A stretch of 36,360 bases of DNA from assembly GCA_018061645.1 (NCBI GenBank), contig JAGOTT010000010.1, positions 1 to 36,360 on the forward strand, given 5' to 3'. This document shows positions 15,849 through 23,713 of this stretch, piece after piece. The notes beneath the pieces are model-generated. The model saw nothing but the letters and a program-made list of their open reading frames with translations. It did not search any database and was not told where the DNA came from. The translations under genes were made by a program, and so were the position numbers. This DNA comes from Candidatus Moraniibacteriota bacterium (GTDB lineage Bacteria > Patescibacteriota > Minisyncoccia > Moranbacterales > UBA1568). Positions within the stretch are counted from its first letter, which is position 1, and the number at the start of each line of letters is the position of its first letter.

Positions 15849-17030
15849 TCAGCCGTTTTTCTGGTCCTTCTCAAGGAGGTATCCACGTCCAGAGAGCTCG
15901 AGTACGAGCCGATCAAGCTCGTCGAAACGGCGTTTCTTCTCCGGAAACGGGACATCGTCTTCCATCTTCGTCGCACCGACGGTCCCCGGTCGCGGCGAAT
16001 ACCACGCGATATAGGCTTTCTCGAATAAGACGCGCCGCACCGCTCTGAGGGTATCTTCGAAATCCGCTTCCGTCTCACCCGAAAACCCGACGATGATGTC
16101 GGTCGTGAAACGCGCATCCGGAATCTTTTCCCGGATCCGGTCGACGAGCGCGAAGTATTCATCCCGTGTGTACCACCGGTTCATGCGCTTCAGCACCGCA
16201 TCGCTCCCTGCCTGGATCGGCAGATGCAGAAGCCGATCGATATTTCCGTTCCGTGCGATCACATCGATAAGCTCGTCGGAAAAGTCCCACGGGTTCGACG
16301 AGAGGAAAGAAACCTTTTCCGCGCCCGGCATCCGCGCGACCGTCTCGAGAAGATACGGGAACAGCGTCGGAATCCGATGGCGGTTCAGATGTTTCACCAT
16401 GACGGGCTTCACCCGTCGCCCATCCGGAAGCGCGTACTCCTCCCCTTCACGGATCTTCACTGCGAGAATATCGGCGCCGTACGAGTTCACATTCTGCCCG
16501 AGCAGCATGATTTCGTTTTTTCCCAGGGCGATCGCTTCTTTTACCTCATCCACGATATCCCGGAACGGTCGCGATCGCTCCTTCCCTCGCGAGAACGGGA
16601 CGATGCAGTACGAACAGAAGTTATCGCATCCGTTCGAGATGACGACGGATGCGAGTTTCCCGGCCGTGCGGATCGGCGCGTGTTCGAAACCGACCTCCTC
16701 GAGCGGCAGGAATTCGGCATCCGGAACGCGCTTCCGCAGTTTCTTCATCATCTTCCCCGACGGTTCCCGCATCGCCGCACCGATAAGGCACCCGGTGATG
16801 ACGATCCGTGCATCCCTGTTTCCGTGCAGTCCCTTGCGGATATTGCGGATGAGCCCGTGTACCTTTTCCTCCGCACGTTCGCGCACCACGCAGGTATTGA
16901 GGATGATCGTATCCGCATCCTCCATCCGTGAAGCGGGAGAAAATCCGCGCGCCTCATATGAAGCCGCGATCCGTTCGGAATCCGCAATATTCTGCTGGCA
17001 CCCGAAAGTATGGATGAAGTATGTTCGCAT
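15849..17030 (-). CDS. miaB: tRNA methylthiotransferase, MiaB type, lacking the TRAM domain
   Basis: A radical-SAM methylthiotransferase. MiaB adds a methylthio group to i6A37 of tRNAs. The N-terminal UPF0004 domain has three Fe-S cysteines (HTFGCQQNIADSE, NTCVVRERAEEKV, TGCLIG). The radical SAM domain has the CxxxCxxC motif in NGCDNFCSYCIVPFSRGKERSR, and later LLGQNVNSYG and FTTDIIVGFSGETE. The GCQ-N-DSE and SRGKE motifs favour MiaB over RimO or MtaB. The protein ends soon after the radical SAM domain (393 residues), so the usual C-terminal RNA-binding TRAM domain is missing or reduced to a tail. I place the start at the ATG at 17030 (MRTYFIHTFGC); six codons upstream are also open. Confidence 0.88.
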   Translation of the reverse strand: MRTYFIHTFGCQQNIADSERIAASYEARGFSPASRMEDADTIILNTCVVRERAEEKVHGLIRNIRKGLHGNRDARIVITGCLIGAAMREPSGKMMKKLRKRVPDAEFLPLEEVGFEHAPIRTAGKLASVVISNGCDNFCSYCIVPFSRGKERSRPFRDIVDEVKEAIALGKNEIMLLGQNVNSYGADILAVKIREGEEYALPDGRRVKPVMVKHLNRHRIPTLFPYLLETVARMPGAEKVSFLSSNPWDFSDELIDVIARNGNIDRLLHLPIQAGSDAVLKRMNRWYTRDEYFALVDRIREKIPDARFTTDIIVGFSGETEADFEDTLRAVRRVLFEKAYIAWYSPRPGTVGATKMEDDVPFPEKKRRFDELDRLVLELSGRGYLLEKDQKNG

Positions 17031-17054
17031 AGGATTCAACTGTACCAAAGCCCG

Positions 17055-17087
17055 CGAAAAAGAGAAAGCGGGAACGGTTGTTCCCGC
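17055..17087 (-). terminator. Terminator after the secreted orphan gene
   Basis: A perfect 8-bp stem, GCGGGAAC/GTTCCCGC (17068-17087), with a 4-nt loop. On the minus strand it is followed by TTTCTCTTTTTC. It begins 3 bp after the stop at 17090, just before miaB. Confidence 0.85.
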
Positions 17088-17089
17088 AT

Positions 17090-17623
17090 TTAACGCGACG
17101 CGAAGCCCTTCGGCTCAGACCCACTCACCCATACATCGGAAAGGATGATCAGGATCCGACGACTGTACGTCATCCGCTCGAGGGTGCTTCGCTCCACGGA
17201 AGGGGGCATGGCTCCGATGAACCGCTCCGCGAGAGAAATCGCGGCGGAAGCTGCCGCTCGCACATCCCGATCGTTCCCGCACTTGAGCGAATCGATCCAT
17301 ACATCCGCGTCGCGGAGAGCGGCGAGCGCCGAAGCCGCGCCGAACAACCCGCCGACCGCATCTTCGGTCAACGTCGGAGAGCCGTACAGCATCGAATGCG
17401 CTGCAAGCAGAAAGGTATCGACTTCGGCCGGCGGTATTCTGCCGATGGAGCCGGAAACCTTCGCGAAAGCCACGCTCATCCGCACCGCCGCATGGCACAC
17501 CGGAAGATAGCACGAACCGTCGTTGTCACGCGGAAGCGAATCCCGGACGGACAGAAGCAGGGACCCTCCCGCACATACCGATGGAACAAGGAGACAAAGG
17601 AAGAGGAATATCCGGAGAGGCAT
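17090..17623 (-). CDS. Secreted helical protein of unknown function
   Basis: A 177-residue protein with a clear signal peptide (MPLRIFLFLCLLVPSVCAGG), probably cut after VCA or nearby; the Cys before Ala-Gly might even allow lipidation, though the lipobox is imperfect. The mature part has several Ala-rich helices (SAASAAISLAERFIGAMPP) and two further cysteines. The start is set at the ATG at 17623 because AAAGGTG stands 6 nt before it; a GTG three codons upstream overlaps that site. It stands alone between rlmN and miaB with its own terminator. No family recognised. Confidence 0.65.
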   Translation of the reverse strand: MPLRIFLFLCLLVPSVCAGGSLLLSVRDSLPRDNDGSCYLPVCHAAVRMSVAFAKVSGSIGRIPPAEVDTFLLAAHSMLYGSPTLTEDAVGGLFGAASALAALRDADVWIDSLKCGNDRDVRAAASAAISLAERFIGAMPPSVERSTLERMTYSRRILIILSDVWVSGSEPKGFASR

Positions 17624-17723
17624 GACGCGCACCTTTCATTGGAAAGTACTTGCCGATAATCCTACTCCTTTCGTCATTTTATGCAAGAATATGCGGAGTG
17701 TCACGTCTCACTCGGGATTCCGA

Positions 17724-18776
17724 TCAGATTTCGGTTGCCGCCTCCGTATTCGCCAGTTGCCCGCAGGCGGCGGCGATATCGTCACCCATGGTCCGGCGAC
17801 GCGTCACGATGATACCCGCCTTCTCGAGCGTCTTTTGGAATCGCTCGATGTCCGACTCGTCGCTCTTCCGGAACCCGCCCTCGGTGATGTTGTACGGGAT
17901 GAGATTGATCTTCACTTTCCCGATGCGCTGCGCGAACCGGACCAGCGCCGCCGCGTGAGTCTCAGTATCATTCACTCCGGCGAGCATGATGTATTCGAAG
18001 GTAAGGTGGCGCCGCTTCTCGGAGAATTTCGCGAAATACCGTACCGCCCACTCGGCGAGCCGGTCGAGAAAATCGGCGTAGGATGTCGGCATGAGTTCTT
18101 CCCTGGTCCGCGGATCGGCGGAATGGAGCGACACCGCGAGCCGCACCGCCGGCCATTCCGGATCGTCGAGTGTCCGGAGAAGCATCGGTACCAGTCCGAC
18201 CGTCGAGACGGTGATCCGCGTCGGTCCGATATTCATCCTGCCGATGAGCGTCCGAAGAGTTCCCCGGACGTTTTCATAATTTGCCAGAGGTTCGCCCATC
18301 CCCATGAAGACGATGTTCGTTATTTCCCCCGAAATCTCCCGTTCCCGAATGAAGTCACGGAGGAACCGAACCTGGTCGACAATCTCATCCTGAGACAGGT
18401 TCCGGGTGAACCCCATACGACCCGTCGCACAGAACCGGCAGGCCATCGCGCAACCGACCTGGGTCGAGACACAGACGGTGAACTGCCCGCGGCTGTTTTT
18501 CATGAGTACCGTTTCAATCCGTGCGCCGTCCTCGGCCGCAAGCAGCGCCTTCCAGGTATCGCCGCGCCGGCTCGGCAGGACAGCGACCGCTTTGAACAGA
18601 TTCCACGGAATGGACGCGGAGAGCTTCTCCCGGAGCCTCTTGGACAAAGCGCTCGCATCCTCCCATCCCGCGCATGCCGGCGAAAAAAGCGCGTCAGTGG
18701 CCTGGCGCACGCGATAGGAGCTTTCATCCCGAAGCAACGATCGGATCTGTTCTTCCCGTGTTTCCATCATAGCCAT
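17724..18776 (-). CDS. rlmN: Dual-specificity 23S rRNA / tRNA A2503/A37 C2-methyltransferase RlmN
   Basis: A 350-residue radical-SAM enzyme that methylates C2 of A2503 in 23S rRNA and, in some bacteria, A37 in tRNA. The 4Fe-4S motif is CAMACRFC (Cys109, Cys113, Cys116) following VCVSTQVG. The second catalytic cysteine is Cys338 in AACGQLAN. NIVFMGMGEPLANYENV, TVSTVGLVP and LAVSLHSAD are family hallmarks. GMGEPLANYENV and the RRRTMGDDIAAACGQL ending favour RlmN over Cfr. It follows the pilus genes by 54 bp and may be read through from that operon, though it is unrelated in function. Confidence 0.95.
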   Translation of the reverse strand: MAMMETREEQIRSLLRDESSYRVRQATDALFSPACAGWEDASALSKRLREKLSASIPWNLFKAVAVLPSRRGDTWKALLAAEDGARIETVLMKNSRGQFTVCVSTQVGCAMACRFCATGRMGFTRNLSQDEIVDQVRFLRDFIREREISGEITNIVFMGMGEPLANYENVRGTLRTLIGRMNIGPTRITVSTVGLVPMLLRTLDDPEWPAVRLAVSLHSADPRTREELMPTSYADFLDRLAEWAVRYFAKFSEKRRHLTFEYIMLAGVNDTETHAAALVRFAQRIGKVKINLIPYNITEGGFRKSDESDIERFQKTLEKAGIIVTRRRTMGDDIAAACGQLANTEAATEI

Positions 18777-18830
18777 GCAGGATACGCGGAAAACCGGAGT
18801 CGGTCAAACGCGGAGGCCCGTGAACGGCGC

Positions 18831-19166
18831 TCAGCGATCCTTTTCCATCCCGGGGATCGGAACGAAGAAGTCATTCCCGATGACGGTATCCTCCGCATGG
18901 AGCGCGGAGCGCTTCTCGGCCGCCACGACCGATTTCCGGAATTCCGTCTCGTTGAAAACGGTTTCCTGGAATGCCGTCTCCGCATATGTCCGTTTCTCTT
19001 CATCGGTCCATTCCCCGCGATAGACATCCGTGTACCAGATGAAAACACCGAATCCGATCGCGATGAAAAACAGGGATATAAAAAGTTTCCGTGCCGATTT
19101 GAACCAGATCAGAAGCAGCGCTCTTCCGGAAATGTTCGGTTTTTTCATGGAAAATTTCATAGCCAT
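18831..19166 (-). CDS. Small membrane protein at the end of the pilMNO set
   Basis: The 111-residue product has a basic N-terminus (MAMKFSMKKPNISGRALLL), one membrane helix (about residues 28-46, LFISLFFIAIGFGVFIWYT) and an acidic outer part ending in FFVPIPGMEKDR. It starts 4 bp after the pilO stop, in the slot where many systems have pilP. It has no PilP-like lipobox or beta domain and is not recognisably PilP. A role as an accessory inner-membrane subunit of the pilus machine is inferred from position only. The frame is open for 57 codons further upstream, but that part overlaps pilO. Confidence 0.65.
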   Translation of the reverse strand: MAMKFSMKKPNISGRALLLIWFKSARKLFISLFFIAIGFGVFIWYTDVYRGEWTDEEKRTYAETAFQETVFNETEFRKSVVAAEKRSALHAEDTVIGNDFFVPIPGMEKDR

Positions 19167-19170
19167 CGTC

Positions 19171-19872
19171 TTATTCGGTATACACGATGAGATCGAAAGC
19201 CGCCGAAACGGTCGGCTGTTCCGGAACGATCGGTACCGCGTCGGCCGATTCCTCGGTCGGCACTGAATCGAAAACATCTCCGCCACGACGCTTCCCCTCT
19301 TCCGGAACAGCGGGCCTGACATCGACCGCGACGACATCGAGACGATACGACATCGTTTCGATCTTATGAAGAAAATTCACCGCGTTCGCATACTCTCCGG
19401 AAAACGTCACCCGAAGCGGAAGACGTTTCTCCCAGGAAAGACCGTCCGCGATGGTCTTTTTTTCGGAATTTTTTTTTGACGCATCGGTATCGGCATCCTT
19501 TTCTTTCGACGCTGATTTTTTCTTCACTGTCTCGACGACCGAACCCTGCGCGATCGAAACTTCCCCGCCGACGGTCTTCGCGATCTCCTCCACTTCCTTG
19601 ATGAAATCGACCGCATTCGCTTCCGGAAGGAGTCGGGGAATCTTCCGTTCATCCTCCTTCACGATCGAGAATTGCACCTCAAGTTCCGGAAGTTTTCCGA
19701 TCTTCCGCTCCGCATTTTCGATCTTGGCACGGAATTTCTGTATCTCGTCGCTCTCCATGGCGATTTTTTCCCGAAGAGGAAGCGCAACGAACACGAAAAG
19801 CGCCACCAGACCGATAAAGACGATCACGGTCGGGATACAGAGACATTTCAATATCGAAGATGACAGATTCAT
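19171..19872 (-). CDS. pilO: Type IV pilus assembly protein PilO
   Basis: A 233-residue bitopic membrane protein. It has a short cytoplasmic start, one helix (VIVFIGLVALFVFVALPL), then a coiled coil (IAMESDEIQKFRAKIENAERKIGKLPELE) and a ferredoxin-like domain with LRVTFSGEYANAVNFLHKIETMSYRLDV, the typical PilO segment. PilO pairs with PilN to form the alignment complex between PilM and the outer parts. A Lys/Asp/Ser-rich loop (about residues 110-135) interrupts the globular part. The ATG at 19872 overlaps the pilN stop (ATGA), so I reject the eight extra codons upstream. Confidence 0.88.
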   Translation of the reverse strand: MNLSSSILKCLCIPTVIVFIGLVALFVFVALPLREKIAMESDEIQKFRAKIENAERKIGKLPELEVQFSIVKEDERKIPRLLPEANAVDFIKEVEEIAKTVGGEVSIAQGSVVETVKKKSASKEKDADTDASKKNSEKKTIADGLSWEKRLPLRVTFSGEYANAVNFLHKIETMSYRLDVVAVDVRPAVPEEGKRRGGDVFDSVPTEESADAVPIVPEQPTVSAAFDLIVYTE

Positions 19873-20435
19873 GACCGTATCTTTCCTTTTATGCATTCAT
19901 CCTTCACCGAAAAATCGATCTGGAAATCGACATCCTCCCCGGAAAAAAGATTCGAGACCGGCGCATTGAAATCAGTGAAACACGGATCATCCTTGAGTCC
20001 CTTCTCGAGCTGAAGAAAATCATCCCGTGTCCGCGCACGTCCGGACACGAACACCGAATAATCCTTGGTCGAGAGACTCGTGAGTGCGATATGCTCCGGA
20101 ACCGAGCGGTCGAGATGCACGAAAAGCTCCGTCCACAGAAGGTGCTCGCGATCGAAGCGATTCGACTGTTCCGCGATACGGTTCACCTCACGGAATTTCT
20201 CTTCGTACGCTCCGAGTTCTTTCGCCTCGACCTGTGTCGCGGCCCGATCCGTTTCCGATCGTTCGGCCGTCATCCGGTTCTCATGGAGGACATAGAAGAT
20301 ACTGCCGAGCATGCAGGTATAAAACACCCCGATCGAGAACAGGAAGAGCGATTGCCAGAAAAAGAATCGGTTGTAATATGTCCACCGGATCCGGGTCTTC
20401 CCCTCCTCCGGCAGAAGATTAAGCAACACTCTCAT
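19869..20435 (-). CDS. pilN: Type IV pilus assembly protein PilN
   Basis: A 188-residue bitopic protein. The N-terminal MRVLLNLLPEEGK is the PilN peptide that docks into PilM (family consensus INLLP). A membrane helix follows (about residues 23-46, FWQSLFLFSIGVFYTCMLGSIF), then a coiled coil and a ferredoxin-like domain (HIALTSLSTKDYSVFVSGRARTRDDFLQLEKGL). The start at 20435 fits the docking peptide and overlaps pilM by 17 bp; pilO overlaps its stop by 4 bp. These overlaps point to coupled translation of pilM, pilN and pilO. Confidence 0.9.
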   Translation of the reverse strand: MRVLLNLLPEEGKTRIRWTYYNRFFFWQSLFLFSIGVFYTCMLGSIFYVLHENRMTAERSETDRAATQVEAKELGAYEEKFREVNRIAEQSNRFDREHLLWTELFVHLDRSVPEHIALTSLSTKDYSVFVSGRARTRDDFLQLEKGLKDDPCFTDFNAPVSNLFSGEDVDFQIDFSVKDECIKGKIRS

Positions 20436-21516
20436 ACTCGTCGAGGGCCCGGAGCGCAAGCCCGATAGCCGTTGAATATTGAACCGACCGCTTCCGTTCG
20501 ATCGGCGGAAGCCCGCCGCCGAGACGGATGTTCACCCACGGATCGCCGAATTCCATATGCTGTTTCAATCGCTTGGAAAGATACGGGAGCATCCCCTGCG
20601 TATTCGAACCGCCTCCGCACAGCACGACACTGTCTATCTTTCCGGAATACTTGAGACTCGTGAAGTAGAAATCCATCGATCGTTCGATTTCCGCCGCCAG
20701 ATTCTCAAGAATCGGCTGTACGGCCTTGAGCTGCGGCGAGGGAAGAGCAAGGGATCCGAGACCTGTCGTGATCTTCAGTTTTTCCGCGGCCTCGAACGAA
20801 AGTCCCATCCCCTTCGATATCGCGTCCGTCATCGACTGCGACGACAACGGGACGCTCGACGTGAATACCGGGATGTTTCCTATCGCGATGAGAAAACTCG
20901 TCCGGCGATCTCCGATATCGACGATGAGCGTCGTTTCGTTCTCATGCGCCTCCGGGAGCAGGCTCCGGGCCTGCGCTATGGATTCGGTCTCAAGTCCGAC
21001 GACCTCGAGTCCGGCGTCCTCAAGCGTCGTGCGGAACTGATCCACCATCGATCGAGCCACCGCGACCACGAGTACGCTCATCTTGTCCTTTTCCGAAACG
21101 ACGGAATCGGACAGGATCTGCCAATCGTAATAGACCTGGTCGAGCGTGAGAGGGATATTCGCTTCGATTTCCCACTTTATGGCCTCTTTCGCCTCCTCGC
21201 GTCCCATTTTCGGGAGCGTGACGATACGCAGGAACGCTTTCGTCTCCGGAAGCGAACAGACCACGCGGCGCGTACCGATCCTCTTCGGACCGGACCGCTC
21301 GAGCAATGTCCGAATCCCGTCGGCGACCGCCTTTTCATCCGCGATCTCCCCGTCGACGATGGCACCCTGCGGAAGCGAGACCGAACCGAAGCTCGCCACA
21401 TGCTCCTCGCCACCCTCGCGCGCAAGCCACACGCTCTTGAGCGACAGGTCGCTCATATCGAGACCGAAGGGGGGAGGGAAAAAATCGAAAATCTTTTTCT
21501 GTAGAAGACTCATCAT
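20419..21516 (-). CDS. pilM: Type IV pilus assembly actin-like ATPase PilM
   Basis: An FtsA-like actin-fold protein that sits on the cytoplasmic side of the pilus machine and binds the PilN N-terminus. Visible motifs are FGLDMSDLSLKSVWL (phosphate 1), WEIEANIPLTLDQVYYDWQ, LIVDIGDRRTSFLI (phosphate 2), VVLCGGGSNTQGM (adenosine loop) and the final STAIGLALRAL. Phosphate 1 is unusual in having DMSDLS where most PilM have DIGSSS. The open frame extends 59 codons beyond the chosen start; I use the ATG at 21516 (MMSLLQKKIFDFFPP), and the ATG at 21549 is an alternative. It follows the pilin-like genes by about 50 bp. Confidence 0.9.
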   Translation of the reverse strand: MMSLLQKKIFDFFPPPFGLDMSDLSLKSVWLAREGGEEHVASFGSVSLPQGAIVDGEIADEKAVADGIRTLLERSGPKRIGTRRVVCSLPETKAFLRIVTLPKMGREEAKEAIKWEIEANIPLTLDQVYYDWQILSDSVVSEKDKMSVLVVAVARSMVDQFRTTLEDAGLEVVGLETESIAQARSLLPEAHENETTLIVDIGDRRTSFLIAIGNIPVFTSSVPLSSQSMTDAISKGMGLSFEAAEKLKITTGLGSLALPSPQLKAVQPILENLAAEIERSMDFYFTSLKYSGKIDSVVLCGGGSNTQGMLPYLSKRLKQHMEFGDPWVNIRLGGGLPPIERKRSVQYSTAIGLALRALDEYESVA

Positions 21517-21569
21517 TCCGTGTTTATGTTTTTCCTTCCTATCCATCATACCATACCGGAAAGGAAACG

Positions 21570-23090
21570 TCAGAGTTCCTCCCACAGGTCGATGGCATAT
21601 TGCGTGCCGGTCGGGAAATACGGCGGCGGATAGTAAAGCAGGTTGTTGTCGTAGTAGAGATTCCTCGTCGTATACCCCGTTCCGTCCGTCCATGCGAATC
21701 CGTATCGCTGATTCGTGGCGATCGCGCCATATACGGTGATGACGGATCTCGTGACGCCGTAATGCTCCATCCCGACCCGCCCCTGCTGTGCGAGCAGTGC
21801 CGCGTCGATACGGAGATCGTTCTCGGCATCACGGATGATTTCGACATCGTCCTGCGCGATGACACCGATGACATCGCTCCCGTCATAGGTCGTATAGCGG
21901 ATATCGTTTCCGATATAGACCGAAGGTGCCGCGCCGCCGATGAGATCCGCGGCCACGATCGATACCTTTTTCCCGTTTACGGAACCCGAAAGCCATACGT
22001 TGTCCTCGACGAAAACCACTCCGTTGTCGACGATCGGATAATTGGAAAGACTGACGCATTTCCCCCGGGAATGCTGGGCCGGACGGATCCACGGACACGA
22101 TGCGTAGGCGCAACATGATGTCGTCGTGCAGGCATTCCCGTTCGTGCCGCTGAAACCGCCGGACGCGCCGGACACCGTTCCGGCATAATTCTCGATGCCG
22201 TTCGTTCCGGAATCGTATGAGCTCACCTTGCAGATGTCGTACGTATCATCCGTTTTCAACGTGATGTGTCGTCCGACTCCGCCATTATCGAAATATCTCC
22301 CATGTCCGGCCTGCGCCTCGCTCTTCATGTAGCTCAAATCCCCGAGCACACCGTTGAAATCGGTCGTCGTCACCGGGAACTCGCGACCGGCCTCGAAAAC
22401 ATCCGTTCGTGCCGGAACCGCCGCGGGCGGCAACGGATCGGTCGGCGCATCGTGCGTATGTACGCCGAATTCGTTGCCACCGCCATGATCCGGATCGTCG
22501 GCTGTCGCCACCGAACTCGTTATCAGGTTATGGGCGACCCCGTCGAAGCGGATTCCCTGGTTGGAATGTATTCTTCCGTACACCTCCGTCCCCGCCCCGA
22601 ACCGCATGAAGTCGTTCGCGAGCACCGCACTTTCGCTCCACGACGGACGCCGGAACCGGACCTGTATCGTCCGGGTATGTGCGGGATATTTCGTCGTCCA
22701 TCCGGTCACCTGCGCGATGACCATGGTCGAACCCTGCTCCGGTGGAGTGACCGTGACGCTGTATCGCCCGATCACATCGCCGGACGACGGATCCTCATAG
22801 TCCGCCTCGTACGCCGACCCGACACCGAGCGCGGCTCCCGAATCCCAGAACGCCTGGATCTGGGCGGTCGTCCTTCCGTCGGTATTATGGGCGAGGTACC
22901 ACTTGTAGAAATGAATTCCCGATTCGGCGATCTGAAACGCCTGCTCCTTGGAATCCGTATAGAAACTGTTCTTGATCTGCGACACGACGAAGGTGAGGAT
23001 CGACGAAAGCAGGATCGACACGGACGCCATGATGACCAGTCCGTAGGCAAGCGAAGATCCTCTTCTCGTGACGCGGGTATCACTGCACAT
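21570..23090 (-). CDS. PilX-like large minor pilin / pilus assembly protein
   Basis: A 506-residue protein with an N-terminus like PilX (RRGSSLAYGLVIMASVSILLSSILTFVVSQ): a short basic leader and one helix, then AFQIAESGIHFYKW, the AESG motif shared by PilX-type proteins. The rest is a large Gly, Asp and Tyr-rich outer domain with PGSTMVIAQVTGW-like strands, IHSNQGIRFDG, a Cys-rich patch (NACTTTSCCAYASCPW) that could form disulphides, and a parallel-strand region (VVFVEDNVWLSGSVNGKKVSIVAADLIGG). It should be a tip or priming subunit exposed at the surface. The start at the ATG at 23090 overlaps the preceding pilin gene by 11 bp; 32 more codons upstream are open but overlap it entirely. Confidence 0.8.
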   Translation of the reverse strand: MCSDTRVTRRGSSLAYGLVIMASVSILLSSILTFVVSQIKNSFYTDSKEQAFQIAESGIHFYKWYLAHNTDGRTTAQIQAFWDSGAALGVGSAYEADYEDPSSGDVIGRYSVTVTPPEQGSTMVIAQVTGWTTKYPAHTRTIQVRFRRPSWSESAVLANDFMRFGAGTEVYGRIHSNQGIRFDGVAHNLITSSVATADDPDHGGGNEFGVHTHDAPTDPLPPAAVPARTDVFEAGREFPVTTTDFNGVLGDLSYMKSEAQAGHGRYFDNGGVGRHITLKTDDTYDICKVSSYDSGTNGIENYAGTVSGASGGFSGTNGNACTTTSCCAYASCPWIRPAQHSRGKCVSLSNYPIVDNGVVFVEDNVWLSGSVNGKKVSIVAADLIGGAAPSVYIGNDIRYTTYDGSDVIGVIAQDDVEIIRDAENDLRIDAALLAQQGRVGMEHYGVTRSVITVYGAIATNQRYGFAWTDGTGYTTRNLYYDNNLLYYPPPYFPTGTQYAIDLWEEL

Positions 23091-23709
23091 AATCGTTGAG
23101 ATTGCGGAATTGAACGAATGATTCGATGTTCGTATCATCCGGAGCGTTGTTCGGATCGATATTGATGACGAGCCGGATCTTCGCAAGCCGCGCGTCGCGC
23201 ACCGCGATCGGCGTACCGAGAGGATTGTTCACGGTATCACCGGGATAGTCCTCGTTGTAATAATTGAAGAGCGGTTCGGTCGGCTCGTTCGCGATATCGG
23301 AAGCGAGCACCGTCACCGTCCCGTCGCCGTTCGCATAGGTTACCGGCTGCGTCGCCGACGGCTCGCGCACGCCCCGCTTGAACTGTCCGTCCTCGAGGAA
23401 GTACCTCACCCGTTCGGTCACGCCGTCATTGTCGATATCGATGTAGGCGATCAGTTCGAAATCATCGCCCGCTTCGATGGGATAATCCCCGTTTTCCCCC
23501 TGCTGCACCGTCCTCAATTCGGAGACGGCCACGCCGACCGCGCGCGAGGCGGCGGACGATGCGAGACCGGTCTCGAGTATGAACCCGTTCGTCTTCCAGC
23601 TCTGCAGAAACAGCGTCGTGAACCCGCCCATCGCGATAAGCATGATGGAAATCGCCACCATCAGCTCGACGAGCGTCATACCGCGCAGGGTTTTCGTCCG
23701 CTTTTCCAT
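23080..23709 (-). CDS. PilW/GspJ-like minor pseudopilin
   Basis: A 209-residue prepilin: leader MEKRTKTLRG followed by MTLVELMVAISIMLIAMGGF, that is, the Gly|Met cleavage site, the invariant Glu at +5 and the membrane helix. The outer domain contains RAVGVAVSELRTVQQGENGDYPI and AYIDIDNDGVTERVRYFLEDGQFKRG, typical of PilW/GspJ-like minor pilins, and ends in VQFRNLNDYVQ. It lies between the other two pilin-like genes, 4 bp after one and overlapping the other. It should be processed by a PilD peptidase, which is not encoded in the window. Confidence 0.88.
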   Translation of the reverse strand: MEKRTKTLRGMTLVELMVAISIMLIAMGGFTTLFLQSWKTNGFILETGLASSAASRAVGVAVSELRTVQQGENGDYPIEAGDDFELIAYIDIDNDGVTERVRYFLEDGQFKRGVREPSATQPVTYANGDGTVTVLASDIANEPTEPLFNYYNEDYPGDTVNNPLGTPIAVRDARLAKIRLVINIDPNNAPDDTNIESFVQFRNLNDYVQ

Positions 23710-23713
23710 AGGC

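Noticed and set aside
17523..19190. Long plus-strand open frame (555 codons) opposite rlmN and the small pilus-end membrane gene
   Set aside because: Antisense shadow of rlmN and neighbours; composition (Arg, Pro, Glu-rich) is that of a GC-rich reverse frame.
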